NCBI GenBank assembly: GCA_040880125.1
Contig: JBBDJB010000013.1
Coordinates: forward strand, 1 to 64,000
DNA length: 64,000 nucleotides
Direction: 5' to 3'
DNA from: JBBDJB01 sp040880125
Lineage (GTDB): Bacteria; Planctomycetota; Planctomycetia; Pirellulales; JBBDJB01
A program made the position numbers and the translations under genes. The notes under the pieces are model-generated. The model ran no database searches, was not told where the DNA came from, and worked only from the letters and a program-made list of their open reading frames with translations. Positions 25,841 to 34,937 of the stretch are shown here, piece after piece. Position 1 is the stretch's first letter. Each line of letters opens with the position of its first letter.

Positions 25841-26062
25841 GGGGATCAAGGAGACACCGCGAGCCGGCTGTTGCCGGAAGACCGCGACGCGGGCACTAGC
25901 GGCCCGGTTCGTCTCTTCAACCTGGCTGAATAGAACCGACAAGGCCAGTTTCAACGCAGTTCGCGGACTTTCGGTCGCACAAATGTAAGCGGCTAGCGGT
26001 TCAATTACTCCCTCGAGATCGCCGTCCGTCCCTCGATGGGGCCGGTGGTTAATGTTGTTCAC
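25826..26062 (-). CDS. Small hypothetical protein
   Basis: 78-aa protein with GTG start at 26062 and a good ribosome site (CAGGAGACC). Residues 18-55 are helix-forming (GVIEPLAAYICATESPRTAL and onward). No family is recognised. It is probably a real small gene because of the ribosome site and helical bias, but there is no outside support. Its stop overlaps a further GTG frame at 25829. Confidence 0.4.
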   Translation of the reverse strand: MNNINHRPHRGTDGDLEGVIEPLAAYICATESPRTALKLALSVLFSQVEETNRAASARVAVFRQQPARGVSLIPAAQS

Positions 26063-26484
26063 AATTGGTCTCCTGTAGGATGGGTTTCCTGCTCTCTTCC
26101 GCCATAAGTCAGTCGAACGGCGGGCGTGCAGATCGACAGGCGACCGAAATTATTTGTCCGATAGGTGCGGTGTTGAGCGTTCATGCGCAATCGACGTGGC
26201 CACCGCTCCGAGTGTGGAGTAGTTCGTGGCGGCGCTGAATCGGGGGTTAGCGACTTCGATCGTGCGGAAGAGGCGGTACAGCGAGCTTTTACGACCTTGT
26301 GCGCCTTGGTGCAATCGCCCTGAGGCACGATACTCGAGCCCTGGGGTAGCAAGGATTCTGCTACCACGAGGCACGCCGGCCGTCACAAATTGTGTAGTTG
26401 TCGCCTGTACCCGCTCAACGATCTGGAGCTGATCGTTTCACGCGAGTTCTTACCGGGGAGTTGCGGATGCCCTCGTAGGCGGTA
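26063..26484. other. Region with leader repeat B, no supported gene
   Basis: Short frames in this stretch have no ribosome sites and no family resemblance. It holds leader repeat B at 26106-26170. Confidence 0.4.
26106..26170 (-). repeat. Imperfect leader repeat B
   Basis: Partner of 25775-25840. Lies upstream of the GTG 26062 small gene on the minus strand. Confidence 0.5.
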
Positions 26485-28083
26485 CTACTTCTCGAACCGG
26501 TAGCGCGGGCTGAGCTTATCCACCGACCACTGAAACAAAAGGGCCAGCTCATCCGTGTTCCCCCGCGGACCAAAGCGATAGTCGCGTGGGATCACGTTCG
26601 GTAACTTTGCAGTGATGCCGAGATATTTCTTCAACCGCAGCTCAACGCTGAACTTCAACCTGTCGTTCAAGAGATTCGCCTGGCGAACCTTCTCGAGGAC
26701 GCGTCGTCGCGCGCGAGTGCCCCGCGTCCAGTTCTCTCGGACGAACGCTTGAAAATCTTCCAGTGATTCGGGCGTCATCCAGCGAAACTGCCCCCCCTCC
26801 ATTTCCGGGACGATATCGATCGCCCGCTTTTGATGCGCGAACGTTCCTCGCTGAACGCCCGCGGTCTCCAAAATCCGCCGCGCGATCGGCCGGTTGTAAG
26901 TTCCGCCGACGCTCCACGGCTGCATTTCCTCGGACTTCGAAATCTGGTTGATCGCGCTGTAGCTCGTACACCCAAGAAAGGCCGGGAACAAACTCAACCA
27001 GCCGACTCGCAATCGAAACTCCTCTTGAAAGCTGCCGGAGGCATCCTTCCGCACAAAGCCGTGGTAGTCCTCGCGCAGCCGCCAGTCCCACACGCGATCT
27101 GCGTAGTGCCCGCAAAATACCAGTTTCCCTTCCAGGTGCGGCGTCAGCGCGGCGAACATCGCCGCCGACGGCGACCCGAAGAACTCGGCCTCGGGAAAAT
27201 GCGGCTGCTGCAAATAGTCGTTGCGGTTAAACGTCTGCACTTCCATGCCCAGTTGCTCAGCGATCGCGGCGCCGGAATCTTCGCTTCCGCCACCCTTGCC
27301 GTTATCCCGACCTTCGAGGCAGGTTAAGACCTTGCGGGCGCCGGCTTCCCGGGCGAGCACGGAGCAGGCCGGTGAATCGTATCCCGACGACATCGTCGCC
27401 ACCGGCTCGTACCGCACCCGGCGGCGCGGATCGGCCGCGTTGGCAACGATCGCAGCAATTTGCGACTTTAAGAAGCCGCGGTAGTCAGCGTAATCGATGA
27501 AGTCGGGCCAAATCGGCTTGGACTCTTCGATGATCTTCAGCAGGCGATCGATCCGCAGTGTGCGATAGTAATAGAAGCGGATGCGCCGGCCATTTGCCGT
27601 GGGCACGTGGCGGGGGTGGTGGTAGATCCCGCGGAGGATTCCCAGCATCGTCAACCCGTAACGTAGGGATCGCGGATGCGGGGCATCGCCGGCTTGCGAC
27701 AGTAAAAACACGATCGAGTTGGAAATGAAGAGCGAGTCGCCCGCGCGGAGCACGTGCAGGCGCTCCATCACGTGCGACGGCGTCGTAACGATCAGCTCGT
27801 TGCCGTCGATGCGGCCACCCGACCCCATCAGCGATGCCGTCTCGATCCGATCGTTGCCAAAGTCGTCGCTCCAAGCGCCGTCGCAAAAGAACCCTTCGCG
27901 CGTCTCGACCCACGGCCCATGCCACAGATCTACCATATCGCTCCCTTTGCGCATGCACAGGCACCAGGCCAGTCGCGGCAGTGAGTCAATCTGGTGGAAG
28001 GCGAATTTCAACGACCATGCCTCGGGACACGGAAGCGGACGCGGAATGCGGCGTGGTTTCGGCCACGCTGCTACGCGTACCAT
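26485..28083 (-). CDS. Asparagine-synthetase-like PP-loop enzyme
   Basis: ~532-aa protein related to the synthetase half of class B asparagine synthetase. The PP-loop is ATMSSGYDSPACSVLAREAG (SGGxDS variant at SSGYDS), used for adenylation of a carboxylate. A family-specific C-terminal helical part follows. The N-terminus lacks the Cys2 glutaminase nucleophile, so free ammonia or another amine would be used. The start is uncertain: ATG 28083 is the longest; TTG 28011 (LKFAFHQIDSLPRLAW), with GAGG upstream, fits family N-termini better. Related proteins occur in exopolysaccharide or peptide tailoring; no such genes are adjacent here. Confidence 0.75.
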   Translation of the reverse strand: MVRVAAWPKPRRIPRPLPCPEAWSLKFAFHQIDSLPRLAWCLCMRKGSDMVDLWHGPWVETREGFFCDGAWSDDFGNDRIETASLMGSGGRIDGNELIVTTPSHVMERLHVLRAGDSLFISNSIVFLLSQAGDAPHPRSLRYGLTMLGILRGIYHHPRHVPTANGRRIRFYYYRTLRIDRLLKIIEESKPIWPDFIDYADYRGFLKSQIAAIVANAADPRRRVRYEPVATMSSGYDSPACSVLAREAGARKVLTCLEGRDNGKGGGSEDSGAAIAEQLGMEVQTFNRNDYLQQPHFPEAEFFGSPSAAMFAALTPHLEGKLVFCGHYADRVWDWRLREDYHGFVRKDASGSFQEEFRLRVGWLSLFPAFLGCTSYSAINQISKSEEMQPWSVGGTYNRPIARRILETAGVQRGTFAHQKRAIDIVPEMEGGQFRWMTPESLEDFQAFVRENWTRGTRARRRVLEKVRQANLLNDRLKFSVELRLKKYLGITAKLPNVIPRDYRFGPRGNTDELALLFQWSVDKLSPRYRFEK

Positions 28084-28571
28084 CGTAGTTCACCGGTGGC
28101 AAACTTCCACTCACTTGATGCGACGTTAGAGAACCCGCTACGCCCGTGCAAGCAAAAGCCACCAGGACTCTAGACAATCCCTTCACTTGGCTTCCGCCGC
28201 TATTCCGGTGTGGGCGGGCAGATTGCGCACTAGGAGGCGCCGCTTCCGGCTGACCCGTCGCCCCGGAATTCCCGCCATCGCTGGCCGGTCCTCGCCATTT
28301 ACGGCGATGTTCGTACCGCGTATAGCTGTCCGGCCGCAGTAGGTGGCGGTTGTCCGGCATCGTTGTCAGTTCGGCTGCGATATGGCCTGATGCATGCCGC
28401 CTCCACGGGCCTGCCTCACGAAAGTTAACAGCAGGCCACCGGTTTTCACCGGCCTGCTGCATCACATGAAAGGTGATGCAGCAATGAGGACGCAATCCCT
28501 AGAGCGTGAGCCTTGAAGAGTTTCGAAGTTCGGCGAGGTTGGAAACGGCACGACGGGCTTTTCATCGAGCA
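28084..28571. other. Region between helicase and PP-loop gene with strong hairpins
   Basis: No gene. 28429-28483 contains two overlapping hairpins (listed separately) downstream of the DEAD-box helicase on the minus strand. Confidence 0.5.
28429..28483 (-). terminator. Two mutually exclusive hairpins downstream of the helicase gene
   Basis: Hairpin 1: CAGCAGGCC (28429-28437) pairs GGCCTGCTG (28451-28459), with an inner CCGGT/ACCGG. Hairpin 2: TGCTGCATCAC (28455-28465) pairs GTGATGCAGCA (28473-28483), loop ATGAAAG. They share 28455-28459, so only one can form fully. They lie ~90 bases after the helicase stop. There is no clear T-run, so a terminator role is only likely. Confidence 0.5.
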
Positions 28572-29843
28572 CTAGGCGTGTCGCGCCGGACTCGCGGTGA
28601 GCTTGCGGCGGCGATGCTTAGGCGCAGGGGGTCGAGGATGATGTTTGGATGTTGGAGCCGGAGCGGTTGTGGCGCTCGGCCGGCTATACGAGGGATGATC
28701 GTCGGCGACGGCGATCGCTTGACGTGTGAGCCGCTCAATACTGCGAAGGCTTCCGCGTTCGCCAGCGCCACAGAAGGACATCGCGGTGCCGGTCGCCCCG
28801 CCGCGGGCCGTGCGGCCGATACGATGGACATAGATATCCGGCACTTCAGGCAGTTCATAGTTGATCACGTGCGAGACGCCTTCAACGTCCAGGCCTCTGG
28901 CCGCAATGTCGGTGGCCACCAGCACGGGCGGCCGTCGAGATTTGAACTCCTGCAGCGCCCGGTTCCGCGCGTTTTGGCTTTTATTGCCGTGGATTGCGAC
29001 GGCGCGAATACCAGCTCGCACGAGCAACTTCACCACCTTGTCGGCTCCGTGCTTCGTCCGCGTGAACACCAAGGTGCGCGGACATGGTGTCGTTTTCAGC
29101 ACGTGAGCGAGCAGTTCCGGCTTGTTGTGCGTATCGACCAGATAGACCGACTGCGTAACCTGTTCGACAGGCGTGGCGGCCGGCGCCACGGACACATATT
29201 GTGGATTGCGTAGCCACTGCCGGGCTAGTGCGCGAATCGCATCCGGCATCGTAGCCGAAAACATTAGGGTTTGCCGTCGTTGCGGAACTTGGGAGATGAT
29301 TCGGCGCAGGTCGGGCAAAAAACCCATATCGAGCATCTGATCTGCTTCGTCAAGAATCAGGATTTCCGTCTTTGACAGCGTCACGTGGCCTTGCGACATG
29401 AGATCCAGCAACCGCCCGGGCGTCGCGATCAAAATGTCCACTCCAGATTTCAACGCCGTCACCTGCGGTCGCTGACTCACACCGCCATAAATCGCGCAAC
29501 AGCGCAGGGACGTATACTTCCCGTACAAGCAAAAGCTGCTGTGGATCTGTGCGGCAAGTTCGCGGGTGGGTGCAAGAACGAGAGCTCTCGTTGGCCGGTG
29601 TTTCCCGTGGCGATTTCCAGCACCATCGGAATGCTGCTCTGGTTGTGCAGCGGAAAGTCTCTGCAAGACTGGAAGCGCAAAGGCGGCCGTCTTGCCGGTT
29701 CCGGTTTGAGCACACCCCATCAGATCTTGCCCTGCGATGACCGGAGGTATGGCTTGTGCTTGAATGGGCGTCGCCGCGCGGTAGCCCTTGGCGTGGACTG
29801 CGCGAACGAGTTGCGGTGATAATCCAATCGCTTCAAAATTCAT
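28572..29843 (-). CDS. DEAD-box RNA helicase (RhlE-like)
   Basis: 423-aa ATP-dependent RNA helicase. All core motifs are visible in order: Q motif (ATPIQAQAIPPVI), motif I AQTGTGKTAAF, PTRELA, DEAD (LDEADQMLDMG), SAT (FSATMPD), RGLDVEGV and HRIGRTARGG. The C-terminal tail is short and basic. The start at 29843 (MNFEAIGLSP) matches family N-termini; AAGGAAA lies upstream, and a GTG at 29864 is the alternative. The role is RNA unwinding in ribosome assembly or RNA decay, often cold-induced. Followed by strong hairpins at 28429-28483. Confidence 0.95.
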   Translation of the reverse strand: MNFEAIGLSPQLVRAVHAKGYRAATPIQAQAIPPVIAGQDLMGCAQTGTGKTAAFALPVLQRLSAAQPEQHSDGAGNRHGKHRPTRALVLAPTRELAAQIHSSFCLYGKYTSLRCCAIYGGVSQRPQVTALKSGVDILIATPGRLLDLMSQGHVTLSKTEILILDEADQMLDMGFLPDLRRIISQVPQRRQTLMFSATMPDAIRALARQWLRNPQYVSVAPAATPVEQVTQSVYLVDTHNKPELLAHVLKTTPCPRTLVFTRTKHGADKVVKLLVRAGIRAVAIHGNKSQNARNRALQEFKSRRPPVLVATDIAARGLDVEGVSHVINYELPEVPDIYVHRIGRTARGGATGTAMSFCGAGERGSLRSIERLTRQAIAVADDHPSYSRPSATTAPAPTSKHHPRPPAPKHRRRKLTASPARHA

Positions 29844-30323
29844 CAAATCACTGTTTCCTTGCACTTTTCGTTGAACTGTCTGCTAAAAGAATGGCGTGGC
29901 TTCGGGCATGAGCCGCGAGTCAGCGGCAGATATTTTCACCACCGGTACCGACGTGGATGCCGAGGAAGGCCACGCATCGTTGATCGCGTGGTAGCTGCGA
30001 CCGGCCAAGCGTTTGGCCAGGGGCAGAAGAAGCGTGAGGATCTGTCGCGGTCGCAATTAAGATACCAAGGCAAAACCGTCCATTCGGACCAATCGCACCT
30101 TGGAGGCCGCTCGATTCGAATTTGATCGATCCGGTGCGGCTTTTCTCCGCGACCGGTCTCGCACTTCTAGGACTAGTGTAGCACACCGCCCCCAAAGTTC
30201 AAACCGAGATTTTTCTCGGCCACTTTCCCGACGCTCATCGGTGCGGACGTCGGGCCGTGCGGCGGCAGGAACGGGAAGGGGGTGCACTGGGGACCTCTGG
30301 GCGATCCGATGCGAGGCAGCAAG
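29844..30323. other. Intergenic region without supported gene
   Basis: ~480 bases upstream of the helicase on the minus strand. It could hold a long leader (many cold-inducible helicases have one) but I see no specific structure. Confidence 0.4.
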
Positions 30324-30518
30324 CTAGCCGCTGTTTTTCGCTTTGACTGCCGCGAGAGCCTTTCTTTGTACTGCCAACCGCTGATTCCGCGGTTCATCGG
30401 CTTGAGTCACTGCACATTGGGGATGAATTCCGCCCCGGGAATACGATGACTTGCCGCAGATGGGACACTTCTTGCTGTCCCGTCCCACGACAATCGGAAC
30501 TGGCTTCTTTTCGCTCAT
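30324..30518 (-). CDS. Small zinc-ribbon protein
   Basis: 64-aa basic protein. Residues 18-35 carry CPICGKSSYSRGGIHPQC, a CxxC ... HxxC zinc-ribbon-like knuckle (Cys18, Cys21, His32, Cys35). The N-terminus MSEKKPVPIVVGRDSKK is simple and no ribosome site stands out. The function is unknown; small zinc-knuckle proteins of this kind recur in planctomycetes (from memory, not checked). Confidence 0.65.
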   Translation of the reverse strand: MSEKKPVPIVVGRDSKKCPICGKSSYSRGGIHPQCAVTQADEPRNQRLAVQRKALAAVKAKNSG

Positions 30519-30593
30519 GCTCTATTGTCCATCTTCAGTTGCGTTGATGCTGAGGCTCCGCAATTTCGTGAGAGAAGCCTCTCCCTGCCATGG

Positions 30594-31136
30594 CTAATTG
30601 ACCGCCCGGCGAGATTTGCGTCGGCCCGACTTCGAGCTCGACCGCTTTGTTACCGACTCAAATTCACGGCACCGTGTACTCACCGACCGAAACGGCATGC
30701 CGTCGGCTCTTTCGTACCGTTCCGCACGAACAAACCAGAACGCCAGTCCGCCGGTGTTGTGGGCGGCGGTCTTCGCGGCATGTGTCGCTCGAACGCCGAG
30801 CGAGCCCTTTCTGCCGGCTTTTTTCCACCCGCGACGCGCCATGATCATTCGCACGAGAACGCCGATGGCCTGGCGAAATCGCGTGTTTCGCTTTAATTGG
30901 CGACCGGCGAGAAACTTATCGATTGCCGGTAGCATTTCCAATTCGCGCACGACGCCGGCCAATGGGGCACGGTCATGGTGGATCTCCGCCTCGTCCATGC
31001 GGCGTTGTCGACCTGCGTCATTAAAGAACTCCAGGACTTGGGCGAACGGTTGTGCGGCATCGTTCGCGACGTCGGCAAACGTTTTCCCCTGCCGATCCTT
31101 CAAGAAGTCGGCTTTTGTAACGCGTATTAGCGGCAC
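30594..31136 (-). CDS. Hypothetical basic protein
   Basis: 180-aa open frame with GTG start at 31136. The first ~110 residues look coding (PLIRVTKADFLKDRQGKTF, FAQVLEFFNDAGRQRRMDEAE, helical and charged). The last ~70 residues are low in complexity and may be out of frame. No family is recognised. The opposite strand is also open over much of this stretch but reads less protein-like. Function unknown. Confidence 0.42.
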   Translation of the reverse strand: MPLIRVTKADFLKDRQGKTFADVANDAAQPFAQVLEFFNDAGRQRRMDEAEIHHDRAPLAGVVRELEMLPAIDKFLAGRQLKRNTRFRQAIGVLVRMIMARRGWKKAGRKGSLGVRATHAAKTAAHNTGGLAFWFVRAERYERADGMPFRSVSTRCREFESVTKRSSSKSGRRKSRRAVN

Positions 31137-31475
31137 GGCAGGTAATTGCTCCAGTCGGCTGCCATCGATTTAGCACCACAATTTGCACCTACATATATTG
31201 TACCTCCATTTTGAGCACCTCGCAAGCGCTCTCCGCCTTCCCATGGTAGGCCTTCGGCAACCTCGGAAGGTCGCACCAAACGGACCAATGGGAGGCGGGC
31301 ACGTCTGCTGGCATTCGGCAAGTGCTTTCGCACCTCGAGGCCGACCGCAGTATACAATAGTTGTCGGACGGGAGATCCTCCCCACTGATCATTGCGACCG
31401 TATGGTCGATTCCCCTTCCTAGTGCCGTCCGATTCTAAGCGGCGCTCACATTTTCTTTTCTAAGGGGATCGTGCC
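31137..31475. other. Intergenic region without supported gene
   Basis: Upstream region of the BON-domain gene on the plus strand and of the hypothetical protein on the minus strand. It is a plausible divergent promoter area, but no clear -35/-10 pair is identified. Confidence 0.4.
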
Positions 31476-31727
31476 ATGTTCGGTAGAAATCAAGTCACGG
31501 ACCGCGATCTGTTAAAATCTGTGAATCGGCGCCTTGACCGCACCGGTACAGGATCGCAGTCCAGGATTGCCGCGACTGTGCGTGGAGGCACGGTCACGCT
31601 TGCTGGTAAGTTGCAATATGAGAACCAGCGCGCCCAGATCGTGAAGGCGGCGAGCAGCGTCGACGGCGTTCGCCACGTGGTCGATCAACTTCAATCGCCG
31701 CCCAAGACAAAGCGGCAGGCAAGCTGA
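31476..31727 (+). CDS. BON-domain protein
   Basis: 83-aa protein with AAGGGG before the ATG. Residues ~8-75 form one BON domain: alternating helix and strands with conserved GGTVTLAGKL (the VxLxG strand) and VDGVRHVVDQL (the usual end helix-strand). There is no signal peptide, unlike the periplasmic OsmY type, so it is probably cytoplasmic and could bind membranes or lipids. Converges with the LssY_C gene. Confidence 0.85.
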   Translation: MFGRNQVTDRDLLKSVNRRLDRTGTGSQSRIAATVRGGTVTLAGKLQYENQRAQIVKAASSVDGVRHVVDQLQSPPKTKRQAS

Positions 31728-31770
31728 TTTGGCACGATGATTTTGCAATTTTGACCTACCCTCGTTTATA

Positions 31771-32526
31771 TCATGGCGATCTTTCAACGATGATTCCGAC
31801 GTACAATCGGCCGTCGGTGTGCCACAGATTGCCGCCGCCGTTCCGACCCTCACGTTGCGTGTGATATCCATCCACGACATACTGCCCTGCGAGGCCGCCA
31901 GCGTTCTCAAGGCACTCCAAAAGGTAGTCGCGCTCGGCGTCGACATCTGGAGCCGTAACGTGGGTTATTTCGCCTGTCGTTCGACTCAGGCCAACCCGCT
32001 CGTCGTAGACTGCAGAGCCAATCCACTGTGTTCGCCCGTCTCCACCTGGCGTGCCGGTTTTCCAAAATCGAACATGGTGGCGATGCCGCGGGCTGTGCCC
32101 GACGGGCTGTTCAAATGCCAGGTCCTGCTTTCGTCCGAACAGAAACAGGTTGCTTACCGGCGCCGTCTCATCGGGCCGTGAAAGTACCGTGTCGACCGCG
32201 ATTTTCACGTCGCTCTTCAGACTCAGCGAAGCCGCGGGATACCACTTGGCCGCTACCATTACTCTCGTCAGTTGCTCCTCGCTCCCGATGAGTGCCACGT
32301 TCAGCGGATCACCGGGATGATGATCGGAAGTCTGCGTAAGTCGAGGAGCGTCCTCGAACGAAGAATTGGGCTGCGAGAATCGCGTCCACGCAAGTGGTGC
32401 GATCACGTAGGCAGTGATCAGCCACGTGAGAACACAACCGACGACAGCCTTGACGAGCCGCACGACATGACGCCGACGAGATGGCTGATCACGTTTTATC
32501 TCCTTAGCCAATTCAGCGCTCCTCAT
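31771..32526 (-). CDS. LssY C-terminal-domain membrane-anchored protein
   Basis: 251-aa protein with one N-terminal membrane anchor (VVRLVKAVVGCVLTWLITAY). The rest is the LssY_C domain: DPLNVALIGSEEQLTRVM, VSNLFLFGRKQDLAFEQPVG, RHHVRFW, VGLSRTTGEITHVTAPDVDA. The domain is named after a gene of the Legionella type I secretion lss cluster; its molecular role is unknown. Here no secretion genes are nearby. Confidence 0.88.
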   Translation of the reverse strand: MRSAELAKEIKRDQPSRRRHVVRLVKAVVGCVLTWLITAYVIAPLAWTRFSQPNSSFEDAPRLTQTSDHHPGDPLNVALIGSEEQLTRVMVAAKWYPAASLSLKSDVKIAVDTVLSRPDETAPVSNLFLFGRKQDLAFEQPVGHSPRHRHHVRFWKTGTPGGDGRTQWIGSAVYDERVGLSRTTGEITHVTAPDVDAERDYLLECLENAGGLAGQYVVDGYHTQREGRNGGGNLWHTDGRLYVGIIVERSP

Positions 32527-32821
32527 GATATACCTGGCTGGTCAAACGATGATTCGCTAACGGATCGCGAGCGGACACGCCGGCGTCAGCGGTTGGTTGC
32601 CCGTGCTTCTTGTCCAAGACGGCCTCAATCTCACGCAACGTCCACGGCGTGGTGACCTACTACGGACTGGTTAGAGCTTGAGGAGGAAACGCTTGCCAGA
32701 ATCAAGACTGCGCAGAATTCTGCCAGGGCGTCTGTGATGGACTCCTCCGTCGGGCGCCTGACGTACATCGACGCCTATCAACAACAACAAGTTGCACTGC
32801 TTTCAGGAATTGCAAGTCTCA

Positions 32822-33520
32822 TCAATCGGATTTGAGCATTGCCTGAGCTAGCGACTTTTGTGCCGCTCGAGTAAGCACGACCATTACCAGGGCCGTCGCC
32901 ACCAAGCCAACGACGAGAACGACTTGCTCAGCCGAAGTGGCCTGAGCCTTTCCCGCCATCGCTTCGGCGAGACTCTTTGCCGCCGTGCCGATGTAAACAT
33001 ACAGAACGGCGCCCGGCAACATCCCGATCCAAGAAGCGAGCATGTAGTCCCGAAACGACACTCTGGTGAGTCCGAAAGCAAAGTTTAACAGGTTGAACGG
33101 GAACAGCGGCGAGAGCCGCGTCAACAATGCGACTTTGAACCCCTCGCGACCGACGGCTTCGTCCAACGCTTGGAAGCGGGGCATCGTCGCGGTCGCCTTA
33201 TCTACCCAATCACGCAGCACCGTGCGAGCAAGCGCGAAGGCGGCGCCGGCGCCGAGCGTGCTTCCGATCGAAACCGTTATCGTGCCGACGAAGAGGCCAA
33301 AAATCATTCCGGCGCCAATCGTAAGAAGCGACCCCGGAACGAATAGCACACAACCGATGATGTAAATCACGACAAACAGTACCGGCCCCCAGAAGCCAAT
33401 AGAATCAATCCATTGAAGGGCCGCGACCAGAGTATCATTCGCCTGCGGTAACCAAAGAAGTATGCCAGATGCGGCTATGGCCAGCACAGCGATGATCAGG
33501 ATTCGAACCCGGTTGCTCAT
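32822..33520 (-). CDS. TVP38/TMEM64-family (VTT domain) membrane protein
   Basis: 232-aa membrane protein with the VTT/SNARE-associated core: GFWGPVLFVVIYIIGCVLFVPGSLLTIGAG and GLFVGTITVSIGSTLGAGAAF, then FPFNLLNFAFGLTRV and SWIGMLPGAVLYVYIG. The family includes DedA-like membrane proteins tied to lipid flipping or stress. Its ATG overlaps the stop of the sterol-desaturase gene by 4 nt, making it the last gene of the ArsR-led operon. Confidence 0.92.
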   Translation of the reverse strand: MSNRVRILIIAVLAIAASGILLWLPQANDTLVAALQWIDSIGFWGPVLFVVIYIIGCVLFVPGSLLTIGAGMIFGLFVGTITVSIGSTLGAGAAFALARTVLRDWVDKATATMPRFQALDEAVGREGFKVALLTRLSPLFPFNLLNFAFGLTRVSFRDYMLASWIGMLPGAVLYVYIGTAAKSLAEAMAGKAQATSAEQVVLVVGLVATALVMVVLTRAAQKSLAQAMLKSD

Positions 33521-34464
33521 TTGCGGCCACCAGCCGTGTCTCCTGGGGAAGGTGCTGCGTTACCGTTATGCGTAAGGGAATTCTCGTCCGCTCCTGTGGC
33601 GGAGTCCGCCCGAGATTCGCTCTCGCGTTTCCGCTCTCGACGATTGATCGGATAATCTCCGATTTCACCGCCCAATGGCAGCCACAGCATCCAGTGAAGC
33701 CGTTCTGTTCGCCGCTCATCGGGAAACTGTGACAGTCCGATTGCCATTCCCGTGTGGCCGTCGGCCGGCTGGTCGCGGTAAGTGCCAAACAGCCGGTCCC
33801 ACCACGGAAGGTTGAACCCAAAGTTACTGTTGGTCTCATTGGCATAGTGCGAATGGTGAACCCGGTGCATGTCCGGCGTCACCACTAACCAGCGTACGAT
33901 CCGATCAACAATTAGTGGCATGCGCACGTTGCTGTGGTTGAACATTGAGGTAGCATTGAGCAGCACTTCGAAGATCAGTACCGCAACTGCGGGAGTGCCG
34001 AGTAGCAATATCACTCCCGCCTTAATTCCAAACGATAGCAGGATTTCGATTGTGTGAAATCGCAGGCCCGTGGTGACGTCGAAATCGAGGTCGGCGTGGT
34101 GCACCATATGCAGCCGCCAAAAAAGCGGTACGGCATGGAACATTACGTGCTGGAGATAGATCGCCAAGTCCAGAAGCAAGACCGACCCCATGACGGTAAT
34201 CCAATAGGGCAAGTCGATGGTTTGAAAGAGGCCCCAGCCCGTCGCTTCAGCAAACAACGCGACGCCTACTGCCCCAACGGGCGCAACCAGACGCAGCAGG
34301 AAGCTATTGAGGAACACAAGCCCAAGATTGCTGCCCCAACGCAGGGGCTTGCGAGTCGAGAGCCTACGACGTGGTGCCAACAGCTCCCAAAGCGCCATCA
34401 GTGCGAACACTCCGGCGAAACACCCGAGTCGAATCGCTGCTTCGTATTGGAATGATTCCCCCAT
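33517..34464 (-). CDS. Sterol desaturase / fatty acid hydroxylase superfamily protein
   Basis: 315-aa membrane-bound di-iron oxygenase family member. The His cluster is visible in order: HVMFH, HMVHH, then NHSN and HRVHHS. Four to five membrane helices surround these. It would hydroxylate or desaturate a lipid using oxygen. It lies 16 bases after the rhodanese gene and overlaps the TVP38-like gene, as part of the ArsR-headed operon. Confidence 0.9.
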   Translation of the reverse strand: MGESFQYEAAIRLGCFAGVFALMALWELLAPRRRLSTRKPLRWGSNLGLVFLNSFLLRLVAPVGAVGVALFAEATGWGLFQTIDLPYWITVMGSVLLLDLAIYLQHVMFHAVPLFWRLHMVHHADLDFDVTTGLRFHTIEILLSFGIKAGVILLLGTPAVAVLIFEVLLNATSMFNHSNVRMPLIVDRIVRWLVVTPDMHRVHHSHYANETNSNFGFNLPWWDRLFGTYRDQPADGHTGMAIGLSQFPDERRTERLHWMLWLPLGGEIGDYPINRRERKRESESRADSATGADENSLTHNGNAAPSPGDTAGGRK

Positions 34465-34480
34465 ACGCGTTCGTAATGTC

Positions 34481-34891
34481 CTATTTTTTCTTCTCGGCCT
34501 TCTTGAACCCAGCTCGAACGAGTTCCTTGTAGCCGGGTTTCAGGGCGCGAACCTCGTAACCAAAGTCTTCCAGAATGTTTCCAGCCGTCACGGCCCGCTT
34601 TCCGACAACGCAGAAGGTGTAGAGAATCCGTTCCTTGGGAAGCACTTTGACGAGTTGCTCTTTCTTGACGCCCTTTTTGAGTGCGCTAAGCGGCACGAAG
34701 ATCGAACGCTCGACGTGTCCCTCGTCCCATTCGGATTTCTCTCGCACATCGACAAGGACTGCCTTCTCCTCGTCAACGTTCTTCTTCACGGTTTTCAAGG
34801 AATCCTTGGTGATGTCCGCAGCAAAGAGTGTCGTAGCGGCGCCAGTCGCAACGAGCACCATGACGCCAGAAAGCGAAACTGGTAGTCGCAT
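34481..34891 (-). CDS. Exported rhodanese-domain protein
   Basis: 136-aa protein. The start at 34891 has AAGGAGAAG upstream and opens a signal peptide (LPVSLSGVMVLVATGAATTLFA). One rhodanese domain follows: LVDVREKSEWDEGHVERSIFVPL, the catalytic-loop Cys in LYTFCVVGKRA, and YEVRALKPGYKELVRAG. It would handle sulfane sulfur in the periplasm. It sits between cysteine desulfurase and the desaturase-like gene. Confidence 0.9.
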   Translation of the reverse strand: MRLPVSLSGVMVLVATGAATTLFAADITKDSLKTVKKNVDEEKAVLVDVREKSEWDEGHVERSIFVPLSALKKGVKKEQLVKVLPKERILYTFCVVGKRAVTAGNILEDFGYEVRALKPGYKELVRAGFKKAEKKK

Positions 34892-34937
34892 CCATCTTCT
34901 CCTTATTATCGAAGCAATCAAACCGCAAGACCGACTC

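Noticed and set aside
30598..31173. 191-codon plus-strand frame
   Set aside because: The minus-strand frame over the same bases reads more like a real protein in its first 110 residues. The plus-strand frame is Ser/Arg-rich without motif.
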